A DNA stretch of 64,000 bases from Cantharellus purpuraceus (GCA_025174535.1 JALBUN010000010.1:806001-870000); one strand, 5' to 3'. Positions 22,971-39,418 are shown, counted from the first letter of the stretch. Notes: generated from the sequence alone by a model not told the origin. Made by a program: numbers and translations.

Positions 22971-25900
22971 TTACCAGTTCAAACTGCTTTGCTGCAAGAC
23001 AGGGGCCGAGATAGGCGTGTGTTGCATAGCGGGCCTTCTTTGCTGCATAACGCTACCCTCTATGGGTGGCACCTCGGGTTGAGTAGTGTATGTCCCCCTC
23101 TGCTCCATATAACCTCCCCGCAACTCATCCTCCGCATAGAAGAAGCTCGTTCTCCGATCATCGTGCTGGGTTCCATACACACCATTGCTGATGTTCGGGT
23201 CGCTCAAATTGCTCAAGCGGCGATGGTTGGCAGCTTGCTGACGCTGCACGTGCCGCACTAGCCACCAGATACCGACCAAGGCAGCAATACCCCCGACCGT
23301 AGCACAGACACCAATGACAGCATCGGTTCGTGTCTTATTTGAGTTGCCGCCCGAGGCATTTGACGATCCCGTGGTCGCCGTGGTTGTCCCCCCCGGACTA
23401 ACGGACAGCAGAGAGTAAGATGGGATGATAAGGCTGGCAAGCTCCCCAGGGATGCCTGGCTGCTTATAGAATGCACTGTTCGGTGCACGCATCATCGACG
23501 CCAGATTGTCCACCTGATCCTGCGGAATGTATGCAAGGAACAGGGTCCCCAGTTTGTTAAGATCACTGTCCCAGTTTTGTGGTATCTGCACTTGTAGAGC
23601 GTACGTCTTCACGTCCGAAGCTGTGACAGAGTGCTTTAGTAATCGCAGAAAACAAAATAAACAGCTTGGTGTCCAACTCACGAGCAAGAGAGAGCGCGCT
23701 GGTGAGGAGATTGGGCGTGTAAAGGAAGAGTTCGCCCGTCGCCTGTTGACTGCTATTGATGAAATTCCAGTTCAAACTCTCTCCGAACAATAAGCTAATC
23801 AACGTCTTTCCTTGCAGCTCGGCAGCATCCGTGGCCGGGTTGACAGAATCTGGCGAAAAGATACGTGTGGGAAGGCTGGGAGGAATGGTCAGTGCTACCG
23901 GGCTCGCGGTCGCACTTGCTCCAGAGGGCACAGTTACAATCGTGGTGCTTGGCGCCGCATCTGGATCTGTCAGACTGTCTGATGCACTGGTGCTCGGCAA
24001 TGATGCAAGGAGAAGGCTTGACGCGGTGACGAAAGAAAGCTGCGAATTGGCAGTCATCGACGGCGACAGTGATGGACTGACTGTGCTGAGTGATGTGGGG
24101 ACACTGGGCATTCCGGTCGGGAAAAGTGACGAGTTTGGAGCCGATAAGACAGTGCTATTTCCACCTGCTGTCCCAGTCTGTGTTGGCACGACCGACGTTC
24201 CTCCCGAGCTGGCACTTGCAGCGCTGGATGATCCTCCTGGCCCACCGGAGCTTGATGTAGGAATCACTGTGGGAATAATGGAGGTGGGAATGATGGTGGG
24301 AAGGCCACTGCTTGCTGGCTGAGACGAGCCCGGGGCAGATGGAGAAGAACTGCTCGGACCTGGTATGATAGAAGGGAGGCTAATGCTAACTGGTGGGAGA
24401 CCAATGCCCGACGCGCTGCTCTGAGGCGCTGAGCTTGCTGGTTGAGATGGCGAAGCAATACTAGGCAAGATCGGGGGGATGCTGATCGAAGGGAGGATAC
24501 CGCCCTGATTCGAAGATGCCGGGGGAGGGGATCCGCCTTGAGATGCACTTGAGGAAGACGGCTGAGCACCACTAGGTGATGGTAGGATCGGGATCGGGGG
24601 GAGGATCGAAGGGAGGATCGAAGGGAGGATACCGCCCTGGCTCAAAGATGTGGCACTCGACGGAGAGCCAGACTCAGGATGCCCATGCCCTGGCTTGGGG
24701 ATAGTAGTCTCCGAAGGGCTGCTCGTGTCAGAAGTCGACAGGGATGTCGATGGCTGCGGAAGGAGGGGAGGTAGTGGTAAAGGAAGGATGCCGCCCTGAG
24801 ACGAGCTCGCAGAACTTGAAGCAGGGGCTGACAATGCCGTGGAAGATGCAGACTGCGATGGCTTATCTGGAAGCCCATGCGATTGTTGGGGCTGTGAAGA
24901 GTGGCCGGACCCGGAAGGGTTTGGATCCACCGGCGCTGAGGAACTTTGCGTCGGTAGGAGACCACTCGTAACGGGACCCGCGATGCTGGAGATAATCCCA
25001 CCAAGTCCACCGCCACCCGAGGCTGACGACGGGGAGGCAGAAGCGGGCGGCGGCGAAGACGGATGATCCGGGTGAGAAACCGAAGAACCTTGCGTCGGTA
25101 GGAGACCACTCGTAACGGGACCCGCGATGCTGGAGACAATCCCACCAAGTCCACCGCCACCCGAGGCTGACGACGGGGAGGCAGAAGCGGGCGGCGGCGA
25201 AGACGGATGATCAGAGTGAGAAACCGAAGAACCTTGCGTCGGTAGGAGACCACTCGTAACGGGACCCGCGATGCTGGAGACAATCCCACCAAGTCCACCG
25301 CCACCCGAGGCTGACGACGGGGAGGCAGAAGCGGGCGGCGGCGAAGACGGATGATCAGGGTGAGAAACCGAAGAACCTTGCGTCGGTAGGAGACCACTCG
25401 TAACGGGACCCGCGATGCTGGAGATAATCCCACCAAGTCCACCGCCACCCGAGGCTGACGACGGGGAGGCAGAAGCGGGCGGCGGCGAAGACGGATGATC
25501 CGGGTGAGAAACTGATGGCGACGAAGACCCCGAGTCTGTTGGCGTCAAGACTGGAATATTCTGGCTCTGGTTCGGTGGTGGGGCAGAGTGACCTTGCCCA
25601 TCTAATGGGGTGCTTGAGGGCGAAGCATTAGAGCCACTGGAATCATGCGATGTCGGAGTGGACGCGGGACTTTTCGTGGGGTCCGAGAGAGGCTGGGAGC
25701 CAGAATCAGATGGGGCCGCTGAAGAGGCCCATGGACCATTAGATGACTATCAGTCAAAAGATCTTGTCCACGTACGAGAGCTAGAGCCACCACTTTGTGC
25801 CGGAGGGGTCGCCTTGGGCGGGGCAGAGACTGGTTGGTCATGGGTTGGAGCGGAAGATAGACCATAGATGTCAGAAAAAGTCAGGAAAACAAGCTGGCAC

Positions 25901-26213
25901 CAACGCACCAGACGACGGAGAGTTGGCAGGAAGACTCGCGTCTACGTGGGACGGGCTCGGGGAACCAGCGGAGCTGCCTGGATGCAGATGAGACGATGAA
26001 CACGCATGGTAAAGAGGACCGCAACGCACCTCCCGCACTGGTCAACACGTGAGTGGCAGCCTGGGTGGGGGATGGGACATCTCTGGCCTGAAGGTGGCGG
26101 GCCGTTGCAGGGTGGGAGAGATGGCCAATGCGTTTGAACCGGTGATGAGAAAGGTTGAAGTTGGCGTGAACAGTGGCCGTGAGGAGGAGAAGGGATAGGA
26201 AGAAAGAGATCAT
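22971..26213 (-). CDS. MSB2: Msb2-like signalling mucin, single-pass membrane sensor
   Basis: Msb2-family mucins act upstream of the filamentation and osmosensing MAPK pathways and, in plant pathogens, sense surfaces. The start ATG at 26213 begins a signal peptide (MISFFLSLLLLTATVHA). Next is a very long Ser/Thr/Pro/Gly-rich mucin region with four near-identical 48-residue repeats. The conserved extracellular module before the membrane reads LISLLFGESLNWNFINSSQQ, ATGELFLYTPNLLTSAL, then VKTYALQVQIPQNWDSDLNK and LGTLFLAYIPQDQVDNL, in line with the Hkr1-Msb2 homology region. One transmembrane helix (VIGVCATVGGIAALVGIWWL) and a short cytoplasmic tail with Tyr and Arg residues end the protein at 22971. 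The exon junctions between 25860 and 26030 and near 25740 are uncertain. The Msb2 name rests on architecture and the membrane-proximal module. Confidence 0.7.
24951..25526 (-). repeat. Four tandem 144-bp coding repeats in the mucin gene
   Basis: The landmark tcggtaggag recurs at 24951, 25095, 25239 and 25383, exactly 144 bases apart. Each unit encodes 48 residues, including SSPPPASASPSSASGGGGLG and SSIAGPVTSGLLPTQG. The units differ by only a few bases (for example tcagggtgag, tcagagtgag and tccgggtgag), so they are recently expanded or homogenised. Length variation between strains is likely. Confidence 0.9.
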
Positions 26214-26622
26214 GGTGAGGAGAAACGAGCGTGGGTCGGGGAGGCCGTTGTTGATAGACAGTGAGATTGATTGCGTAGAAAACAACTGTGGGCGACAGCA
26301 AAAGCTGTACCGTCGGACCTGCGGACGACAGGTGGAATGCTAGACAAAACAGCACTTGAGGTGAGCGGGCAAGTTCACCTTTCCTCCATCACCCACTTTC
26401 AACCCCCGACTCTCACACTAGTCCTTTCTTGGCACTCCTAAGGCCTTGTTATCCCGGACACGCGACAACGTCGCCATACTACACATCACTCAGGGACAAG
26501 CATGCAACAACGAGCGCAACAGCAGGCATGGATAGGCATGGCATGGTTCATGGACGCTTTACATGAAGACTGCACCATTGGCACTACTAAATCCAATCCC
26601 TCCACCATCATCCTCACCATCA
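26214..26622. other. Intergenic: mucin promoter and uL23 3' end
   Basis: About 410 bases. It holds the upstream region of the mucin gene and the end of the ribosomal protein gene. Nothing else was recognised. Confidence 0.4.
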
Positions 26623-27377
26623 TCAGATAAACCCAATCTACCATCACAAGCGTCAGCAGAATTCCCACACACGCCACTGGTCATAGCCTACCTTGTTCGC
26701 CACGTCCAAGGCGTCGTGGTCAGCCGTTAGACGGACATACGCCTTTTTCTTCCCATCGGGCCTATCCCAACAATATCCATCATTATGCAGTCCTGTCAGA
26801 AGCCTTTGTGGCACACACCGGATCAACGTGTTGATCTTCGCAGCCTGGACATCATACAACTTCTTGACAGCATCTTTGATCTGGCGCTTGTTCGACTTGA
26901 GGTCCACAATGAACACCAGAGTATTGTGCTCCTCAATCTTCTTCATCGCACTTTCCGTGTTCAGAGGGCTGTGATATCGTTAGTATGTGACACGGATAAA
27001 TAGGTAGGATGACATGCCTTACGATGGTCCTGAACTCGTCCATCCTTGGTGTGTGAGGGATGGACTTGCGCGGGTACCGCGGTGTCCGGGGCAGACGGAG
27101 CGTCTACACTTTGCGGTCAGAATATGCTGAGTCTCACAAGGACAAAGCTGACCTTCGGGCGGTGGAAGGATACAGACGTGCGTGTTTTACGCGCAGCATG
27201 AGAGTGTGTCCCCTGGAGCGCCGCCTTCTTCGCAGTCTTTGCCTTGGCAACTGACGAGGTTGGCGCAGGTTTTGCGGCGGCTACAAGGGGGATATTTGAG
27301 ATTCGTAAATGCAGCACAATAGAATTCATAATAGACATACGCCTCTTCCCGCTCTTTGCAGATTTTGTCGTAGCCAT
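26623..27377 (-). CDS. RPL25: 60S ribosomal protein uL23 (L23a / yeast L25)
   Basis: uL23 sits at the polypeptide exit tunnel and docks SRP and nascent-chain factors. The start ATG at 27377 gives [19 protein letters not shown], a typical basic Ala/Lys N-terminal extension, then [14 protein letters not shown]. The core has [44 protein letters not shown] joined across an intron (acceptor just before gcccgatggg) to [19 protein letters not shown], and VANK joined across a last intron to IGFI and the stop at 26625-26623. The intron-rich structure and the complete set of family blocks leave little doubt. One intron lies in the first codons, as is common for fungal ribosomal protein genes. Confidence 0.95.
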
Positions 27378-28912
27378 CGCTAGGATTGAAGTCTGCAATT
27401 CCAAGAAGAACAACATGATCAGTCATTCGCATACCCAGCAATCATCCAGGAGCCTCGCTACTGCATGTCATCCATCCCCACATTTATCCATCCATCCACA
27501 AATCAGCTACACCACTCCACAAAACTCATCGCAAGGCCATCCTTCACCTCCTATTGCACAAACGTGACACTCACATAGAGGGGTTGCCGGGCACGGTGCT
27601 CGACGTCGAGTCTTGAGGCTTGAGGAAGATTTGTATAAGCGCCTGTGACTACGTTGCCTAATCAAGTGACGCCACTCCTCGACACGACCAGTATTTTGAC
27701 AAATATTTAGCGCCTTTTGCACTTCCCTTGTGTGGTCTAATTTCATCCTAGCTTCTAAACGTAAGTATAAACGTTAAACGTTAACTCTCAGACCTCGGAA
27801 GCTGCCCATGAGGAGGCTTTGTACCTCCCTACGGTCAAGTCAGCTTCAACGTCAGCTTCTTCGCAGTGGTCGTCCTCTTCTGCTATTAGGTCATTCATAC
27901 GGAGAAATTGCTTCATATACTCAGAGCAGCTCAAGGTGCTCGGCGCTCCAAGTCCAGGCGTCCAGGGACATGCGACCGACTGATCTGTATATAATCCAAA
28001 GCCTTAATACTGCAGTCACATCCTCAACCGACAAACAAGAGGATACAAGACAATGGTATCGGACGCTATCATAATACAGTACCAGGTATTACTATACGTT
28101 CAAGATTAATGTCACTGGGTGGACAATAACGTCGGTAATAATGTCTGACCGTGTGCGATAACGTTCGCTTGCTTTCGAGTTCGGATATCTATCTGCATCT
28201 CAGGAGCACCATGAGGTGCCGGTGAAATTTGTATACTATTCAGCTCAGCCTATCGCTGTGAAGTAACAATTAACTAGGCACTATCCAACCAGACATGACA
28301 GATTCATCTCAACTGAGAGGCGTGAGTTGAATCTACATTTATATGATGAATCTTCAGGCAGAACTACCTACCCATGGAGCTTCACAAGTTCGGCACGAGT
28401 CAAGCACATACCAATCATGAGGTGACAACTTGTGTCCAGGCGCGTGTCATTATTTATTTGTGATCAAAAACAGTAGGTTTCCGAATGATATACGGGTGAA
28501 ATACGTCAAAAGAGGAAGGCAATATGCTGGTAAATCCATGCATTGAGAATATCTAGACTTCAGCGCACCAAGGGTGCAAGCTCTAGCATGGGGAACCCGC
28601 AAAGCAGTAAGCACTTTCAAAGTTCTGATTACGCCAACCGAGGAGGGTACTCCTCAATACTCCAGAGAAATTGACTGCGTGGTACGAGCTGCCAGATAAT
28701 GAAGCCGATAATTGACTCCATATTACAGGAATGAAAGGTTGAAACCTGGCGTGTGGACGACGACAGTACTACCATGTCGACCATTGGCAGACCATGTTAT
28801 TGGCATTGAAGCGTGTTCACTTTGGCGATCGAGGTAAACACTCCCTTGCCAATAAGGCAATAGTAAGAGGGTGATTAGTTGGAGTAAGAAGCAAAGTTGT
28901 TCTTAATGCTGA
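27378..28912. other. Intergenic, no gene seen
   Basis: About 1.5 kb upstream of the ribosomal gene. Pyrimidine-rich stretches at 27420-27560 suit its promoter. The rest has only short frames in conflicting phases. A motif acgttaaacgttaac near 27771-27784 is locally self-complementary. Confidence 0.4.
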
Positions 28913-29951
28913 CCAAGATCGAGGGCGAGGGAAGCGGCACAGCTACACTGTTCAGAATGTCTTTCTACGAATGTTTGGCATGTTGTATGTAATGTTGGGT
29001 CCTCAAGCTCAGCCAGCTTTAGCCATCTGATATTGTTTCATATGAGCCAGTAAAGGGATACATAATTATGCAGGGGAACTCACGCCATCATACTACCATG
29101 TGCGGTGGGTTCGGAATACACACTGACCATGCATCCACTAAAGACAAAAGTCTGATTATCGAATGAGACATGAAAAGAAGGCATGCCGGTCTCTCCTGCA
29201 CCATCGATTTCGTCTTCATCTCTACAGACACTTTCGAAGCTATGTTTGATGACAGGTCCGGTAGTATCAGTACACCAGCATCTGATGGAAGGGAAAATGG
29301 GGATGAGAATGTAACAGCATTGGAATCTGCAACATTGGTCACGTATGGCATAAAAGAAATCAGTAACTCGCCTTTCCAGGTAGTCGTACGTATTTTGATT
29401 CTTACCTTAGCACAGCGACGGCATCACAAACCTACCGTACTGCTGCACGAGTCCACCGGCGGCTCTCTCCTGAACTTCTTGGTGATGTCGTGACTCATAA
29501 AGTACCGGAGATACCTTTCTTTCAACTTGACGTGGTGAGCGGGCTGACGTGGCAGGGTGATGATACAAGGGGGACGTCGACTGTATGCAAATCTAGGGAC
29601 ACAGACGGCGGAAACACTTGATTATGTTCTGAATCTACATAGCAGACATCAGATATAGATATAGTTTCAAGACACACTGGCAAAGAAGGCTTGATTCAAT
29701 TGAAGGATCAAATTACAGCAGATGATGCGATGGAAAACATTTTCTACAACACCGTTCAAATATGAGGACGAACCTACCGGGTAAACGGCCGCGGCGCAGA
29801 TGGTACCACCCCCATCCAGCCAAGTTGAATATTGCAATCTAGGAGCCGTGGTCAAATCAATGGTAATGAAGTTGTCTGACGTTTCTCCCGAGACAAAGGA
29901 CAGGGTGTCAGAGAACTGCATTCGTGATGCATATGAATTGTGGTGCCACAT
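28913..29951 (-). CDS. Unrecognised spliced gene
   Basis: Several minus-strand exons join in phase but match no family that I know. From the 5' side: MQFSDTLSFVSGETSDNFI then TIDLTTAPRLQYSTWLDGGG (29951-29780). Next is KLKERYLRYFMSHDITKKFR and PPVDSCSST (about 29600-29430), then VRIKIRTTTWKGELLISF and TNVADSNAVTFSSPFSLPSD. The last exons read DEIDGAGETGMPSFHVSFDN, TFVFSGCMVSVYSEPTAHGS, WLKLAELEDPTLHTTCQTF and end SCAASLALDLGQH at the TAA at 28915-28913. Two junctions seem to use introns of only 30-32 bases. A further coding-like frame at about 30170-30000 (LLHWKLLMDLIETRLSDKE) may be a 5' exon. The start given is only the first clear in-frame ATG. Confidence 0.45.
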
Positions 29952-30579
29952 TTGTCTACTTCATTGAACTTCGGATCAGAACTTGAAATCAACAGCCATC
30001 AGTTTCCATCCTCAACAAGAAGATCTGGAGAAAACTCGGTAGACCTGCCACATTGCTCTTTATCGCTGAGTCTGGTTTCGATTAAGTCCATTAGTAATTT
30101 CCAATGTAAAAGATCCAGGTGCTTGTATGTATATGGCCATATATGGCATATTGGTGCTTCCGTATCTTGAAACCCAGACGTAAATCTCTGAATAGTTTGT
30201 TAGCCTTTTTATACAAGAGAAAGGAAGAAGTGTGTGACATGGGCAAAAAGTTTACGTTACCTGACGTTCTGTAGTGATTGATCACTACCTACGACGTACA
30301 AGAAGCCATACTAAGCGAACTACTAGTCCGGAAGCTCCCGCGGACACCGGCAAAGCTGGTGACATCTCGAGAATCGTGCACTTGATCGTCCAAAATTTAA
30401 TGGGAGTACTGTAAGGCCAATTGGGCAACGGTGCTGAAGCTCTAGCATATCGGAAAGACTAGTACATTTGTAAACACATCCTGAGCACATAGGAAACACA
30501 TAAGCATAGCGTCAAACTCCTGACCAAATCCAGCACATAGCAACCAAAAATATCACTAAAACCATTACCGCCTCGTGGT
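29952..30579. other. Intergenic or 5' exons of the preceding gene
   Basis: About 630 bases. It may contain the first exons of the unrecognised minus-strand gene (open frame at about 30170-30000). Otherwise it holds the 3' end of the gene at 30580. Confidence 0.35.
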
Positions 30580-32537
30580 TTATTTCTTGCTCAACCGTTC
30601 TCGGATTTCGGCACTTTTCAATTTGGCACGCAAGAAATCCAGACGGCGCTCGTATCGTGAAGATACGTCCGCCTTGCGCCGTCGAATGTCGGCGAGTTCC
30701 ACTTCAAGTGCATGCAGGGCTGGATCTGTTGTTACGCTCGCTCGCTTCGCCTGCGGAGATGGTCGTGAGACAGGTACGGGTGAGGTCGTATGCGGTCCAC
30801 GAGAAAGGTTGATGGCAGCCTGGGTAGACTGAGGCTGCCTCTGCCGCATGACTGATGGCCGCTTCTTAAGCAATGCTGCACCGGGGGTCGACGTCGCGAT
30901 GGGGAGCGCAGGCATTGGGGGTGGCGGGGGTGGCAAAGAAGACAGAAGGTTTGGGGAGGAGCGTGAGCTATGCAAAGAAGGCGGGATAGAGGACATGGTT
31001 GAGGACTTGAATGACCCTGCAATGGAATTGACCACGGAGGGCTTGCGTTTAAGGTTAATAGGTTGTGAAATCAGCGGGACTGAGTGTGTGTGCCCATTCG
31101 TTTGTTTCCGCATGGATGGAGCTCGTTCAGGCACTAAGGTGAATAACGAGCCAGTCGTGGAAAGCGACGCAGACTCGGGATGAGCCGTCAACCGGCGAGC
31201 ATTGAGGTTTCCATCCAGCGGTGTACTGATAGGACCCACCGCCCGAGACTTCGTTAGCGCGGTGAGCTCCAGCCCATTAAATGCGTCGAGCAGTTTGCGA
31301 CCCTCACTCTCGACATTCTCAATCTCCTCGCGAAGTTCTGCAGCTGATTTAGGATGTTCGTCATCGTCGTCGTCTTCATGTGTGCGTGGAAGAATTCGCG
31401 GAGACGAGGTAGGCTGACGAAGGTGAAAGGATGAAGGTGGTTTGGCGGAGCGTGTGGTGGCGCGAGAGGATATTGAGGGTGCATAGTTTACAGAACTGCC
31501 ACCAAACATACGATGTCGAGTCATAACGCCATGAAGATCGTTTGTCACCGATCCAGACGTCGAGCCCGCCTGGGATGTGCTCAAGAGAGAATCCTCAGAT
31601 GTCTGGCGGGAGATACTTCGCAAGTTGCCTGCAGACCGTGGGGTTCCAGAGGAGAAGGATGGGCGGGAGTAAACTGATGCATTATCATGCGCCGAAGGCA
31701 TGCGCTGTTGTTGTTGAAGTGAAAAGACTGAACCACCCACAGATCCGGATGTGGGGAGCACTGGAGAAGCGAGGGAACTGGAGCGACCTGTTGCTCGGCG
31801 AAAGAGGGAAGAGACGGTGGTGGAAATGGAACGTTGAGAGTCAATGGAGGGGCGGCGTATAACACTGTGAGAAGAATTTGCTTGGTTGTGAATAGCAATG
31901 AGTATCATATACGGATAGAGAAGGGGCAGTGATATGTAACATACTGCGGGTGTTTCCCACTGGGGATATGGGGACCACGGGAGCTTCAGTCGGAATGTCT
32001 GACCCAGCAGAGAACCGCTCAAAAAGGTTTTGGCGCAATAGACGATACTCTTCGTCACTGATTTCGTCCACACCATCCGTCAGCCATGAAATAGAAACGA
32101 CCGGTCATCATTGTACACTCACTTGAGGAGGTTGTCTGCATTCGCCACGGCTAACTCGTTTAGCCTCTGAGCGAGGCTCATGCTGAAGACGGAAGAGACA
32201 TCATTATGCAAGTAGTGGAAACGAGATGCTGACGCATACGTGAGAGCATTTGCGGACACATGACGCCCTGCGGAAGACGGCGATTGGTTGAAGGTGGTCG
32301 CTTCTCTGGGCACAGGTAGCAAAGGTGGTGGTGGGGGAGCTGAAGGGATGGAGGGGCGACCAGACGAGCCCTTGCTCTTGCCATACTGAAAGCAGTGAGT
32401 AGCGACTATGAGATCAAGGTGCCTTGAGATTGCAGCTGAGAGCAACGTACGAATCTGGACCGAATGACCTTGACTGAAGATACTTCTGAAGCTGGAAGTG
32501 GGCTTGGTTCTGCCTTTCTCGATGAGAAGAAACCCAT
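30580..32537 (-). CDS. Ser/Pro-rich protein with C-terminal coiled coil, unknown function
   Basis: About 590 residues in several exons. I chose the ATG at 32537 because it opens with MGFFSSRKAEPSPLP, a possible N-myristoylated start. The frame is also open further upstream (GWQRR, PPPVIPV), so an earlier exon is possible. Then come a Pro-rich stretch (PSAPPPPPLLPVPRE), helices SLAQRLNELAVANADNLL and DEEYRLLRQNLFERFSAG, a long Ser-rich region (SIDSQRSISTTVSSLFRRAT), an acidic helix AAELREEIENVESEGRKLLD and a second poly-Pro run (SSLPPPPPPMPALP). The C terminus is a charged helix, ALEVELADIRRRKADVSSRY then ERRLDFLRAKLKSAEIRERL. The mix suggests a scaffold or cytoskeletal adaptor, but that is inference. 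I do not recognise a named family. Confidence 0.7.
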
Positions 32538-34627
32538 CCCATTCCGCCGCTGCCAACCAGGAAACGAGCTGTCGCGTTCAGTGGTGACAGGAATTACTGG
32601 AGGAGGCACAAAGACGCTCTGTGTCGGTATAGTACGGGCACCAGGCGCACGGATGCTAAAGCGTATCTGAAAGGGAGAATTGTATGCGCAAAGCGATGTA
32701 AAGGCTTTAGAACCCGAATCACAGCCGGGAGGTCAGTGGACCCTTATTAGGCTACACCATATCACCTTACATATCACCAGGAAAAAAAATCTCGCTCAAG
32801 CGTACCACAACTTGAAACCGTTCAGTCGTGAGTGAGTAATCGTCACACTGCGTTGATGGATATTTCGATGCTCGAATGGTCTAGTAGTGGGCGGAGCAGA
32901 AACGCTCTTAATCTCGCTAGGAAAGTTACTCGCCCATCATACGCGTTCCCCACAGTCCAAGCGCTTCGGCTCTAAAGCCTGCACTGAATGGAACTTTCAT
33001 GATATTGCCCGGTTTATTTGCACTTCTAGGTCTGTCTTTGTTGCAGTCATAGGTCTGTACTCGTTTAGAACCTCACGACATGACGGCTGAGCAGTCGGGA
33101 ATATTTGCTATCAAATTCAATTTACTGCGACTTCGTCTCCCATATCTTTATCTTATGTGCTGAGTATGTCGTTGTGCCTCGATCCCCAAAGCTAACATTG
33201 TAGTTGGTTCAATCAACGGACACATGGCCCTGGCCACGGCACAAATCCAGTTTCCACGTTGAACCTTCTTGATACCAAGTCACTATTCGCAATGCATAAT
33301 GCATAATGCAGCACGACCAGCTTTTCGTGATCCGAAATAAAACAATATTGTCCATATCCAATCATCTTGCGTCCTTAAACCTTCATTGGACATCTTATGT
33401 CCGCAGCATGCCCTTACTCAACGTTTCATCTGAGAATAGCGTTGCTCTGTCCACTCTACTTCCATTCTGCTGTCGGCAAATCCCTCAGGTTCCTGCCTCA
33501 TTGTCCAAGACTTGAGCAGCCACCAGTTCCGGACACTCTCCCTCCAAATAACCAGCATCCTGCTGACGTCTTCGTGAACATCCCACGTTTTCGAGTTCGC
33601 CTGATTGAACCACGATGCAATTCACGTATCCACCATCAGCACCCGCACCATGCGGTATGAAAATTATATCAAAACATGTGGTGATGCACGTCAGATTTAC
33701 CTATGTATCAGAAAACAGTCTGAAAAGACTCCGCTTTCTGGTCCAGGTGAACGCGTTAACACCCTTGTTTCGTGTTTATATCTGTTGGACATGACACTCA
33801 CCTTTACCCGTTCTCAGAGATTTCCTTCTTCATCTTAATTCTTGTCCTCATCGGGGTGCTCATTGCCGTCGCAGCTGTCTAAACCCCATGCCTGAACATT
33901 CATCCTGAACAAGCCATGGAATGGACGAGCACAAGCATGATGCCTCTTTGGCTGAAAGTTCTTACAATATTCGCCACATACGTTGACTTCGGCAAATGGA
34001 GCCACTCCGGACGTTGGTCGCCTTTCTACCCATCTCGTCTCCATCAATTTTGGATGCTAAGCGACTTGCAACTCGACACTTGGATCCTGATTGTATGGAG
34101 GAGCTTGTCTGTCCCTGTCCTTCTTGCGGGCGAGGCCTGGTTCGACAGCTAATTGTAACTTTACTACTGTTCACTCCTCATGTACGCTGCTTGTAGCGGT
34201 GGTTCTAATGAATTTAGGAACATGATAGTGAACCTCAAGAGTGGCTGGCATAGCTCACGTATAGTAGCAGACCGCAAAATACACAAACCGCTTTACTTCG
34301 CTTGGCCAGTGGACTACGCAGCGGACTGAAGGGGAAACTCGCCGGGCACTACACACCTTACGACTAATCATCCTTTCGTTCACCCGAATGAGACTTAAAG
34401 CTATATCCCGAGGTTTGACTGAATGGCGCGTATGAACCGGGAACAGGTGCTTATATACACGAACAGACGCGTTCGGGGAAGGTAATGTGTAACTATGAGC
34501 GATAGGTACGCAAGTACTCAAGACAAATGACAATGTACTATGTATCAATTTCATAACCGGATGAACAGTTAATTGTATCCAAATACAGAAGGTCGACTGC
34601 TTGACGATGCTGGAAATCATTACAGTT
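32538..34627. other. 2.1-kb region with no confident gene
   Basis: Small frames occur on both strands. On the plus strand near 34080-34150 one reads CMEELVCPCPSCGRGLVRQL, and on the minus strand at 34047-33838 one reads NVCGEYCKNFQPKRHHACAR. Both look zinc-finger-like but are short and overlap, and neither could be extended by splicing. The left end holds the promoter of the Ser-rich gene and the right end the 3' flank of PKC1. Confidence 0.35.
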
Positions 34628-38699
<4,072 letters not shown>

Positions 38700-38760
38700 T
38701 GAGTTGACAGGATGGGTTAACGGAATGGGTTGAAAGAGGAGCGCAACGAAGTCGCACCAT

Positions 38761-39418
38761 TGTGCTGAAGATTATACTTTACTCGTCTTGCGCCCCTATC
38801 GCAAGCCCACGCTTCACGAATATCGTAAGTTCGTGGGTGATACTGCGCTTTTGTCTTCGATCAAGACTGAGGGTTGCTGGTGAAGCTTAAGGCAAGCAGT
38901 GTGTCCGATGGACGTTCGGTGTATTTCACGGGGAGACTGAAACGATAACCCTATACCAAGCGGTGCACCGCGCAACACCTGGCGCCGCCATCGATGTCAC
39001 CTCTATGTACGCATATAACAGCCATGATCTTTCTCGAATCACCGATATCATCCATTAGGTACAATCTCATAAGAGCCTACGGCTCGGAGACGACAAAAAA
39101 TCTCAGAGAATGGCTAACTGCAGCACTTTATTCGATGGTACCAAGGACATTCCAGTGTGTGTTCAGGGGAGTGGAGCTTACAGAATACAAAACTTATTGG
39201 GAGTTCCACCCTTTGACGACGCACTTTTAAGCACACTTTCTTCTGCTGGCCTCAGTGCCTCCCCCGAGGCTGAGTCGGTGTTTGCCGAAGGTGTGCGTGT
39301 TCCAGACCAGTCGGCATCGTATCGCCTAAGCACTGTCTTACTAGCGGTCAGGAACACAGGTAAGACAGTACTTATGCCGGAAAATTCCAGCCACAGGTTA
39401 GCCGCAAGGGCTAAATGA
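38761..39418 (+). pseudogene. Broken gene fragment next to the LTR nest
   Basis: On the plus strand, coding-like blocks follow each other: DYTLLVLRPYRKPTLHEYRK, then across a possible intron WTFGVFHGETETITLYQAV, HRATPGAAIDVTSMYAYNSH and DLSRITDIIH. In the same frame an in-frame TAG (39056-39058) interrupts. The frame then resumes as VQSHKSLRLGDDKKSQRMAN, CSTLFDGTKDIPVCVQGSGA, YRIQNLLGVPPFDDALLSTL and VRVPDQSASYRLSTVLLAVR. It ends at a GTAAGA donor at 39361 with no recognisable next exon before the repeats. No start ATG is in frame on the 5' side, where the PKC1 leader begins. A 52-base GT..AG intron (39007-39058) could remove the TAG but shifts the frame. I read it as a truncated, decaying gene of unknown family. 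Confidence 0.45.

Noticed and set aside
24642..25448. 268-residue frame with VAVDLVGLSPASRVPLRV repeats
   Set aside because: It is an alternate-frame reading of the mucin's 144-bp repeats; the unit length is a multiple of three, so all frames stay open.
33838..34150. Cys-rich frames on both strands that resemble zinc fingers
   Set aside because: They are short, overlap on opposite strands and could not be extended by splicing.
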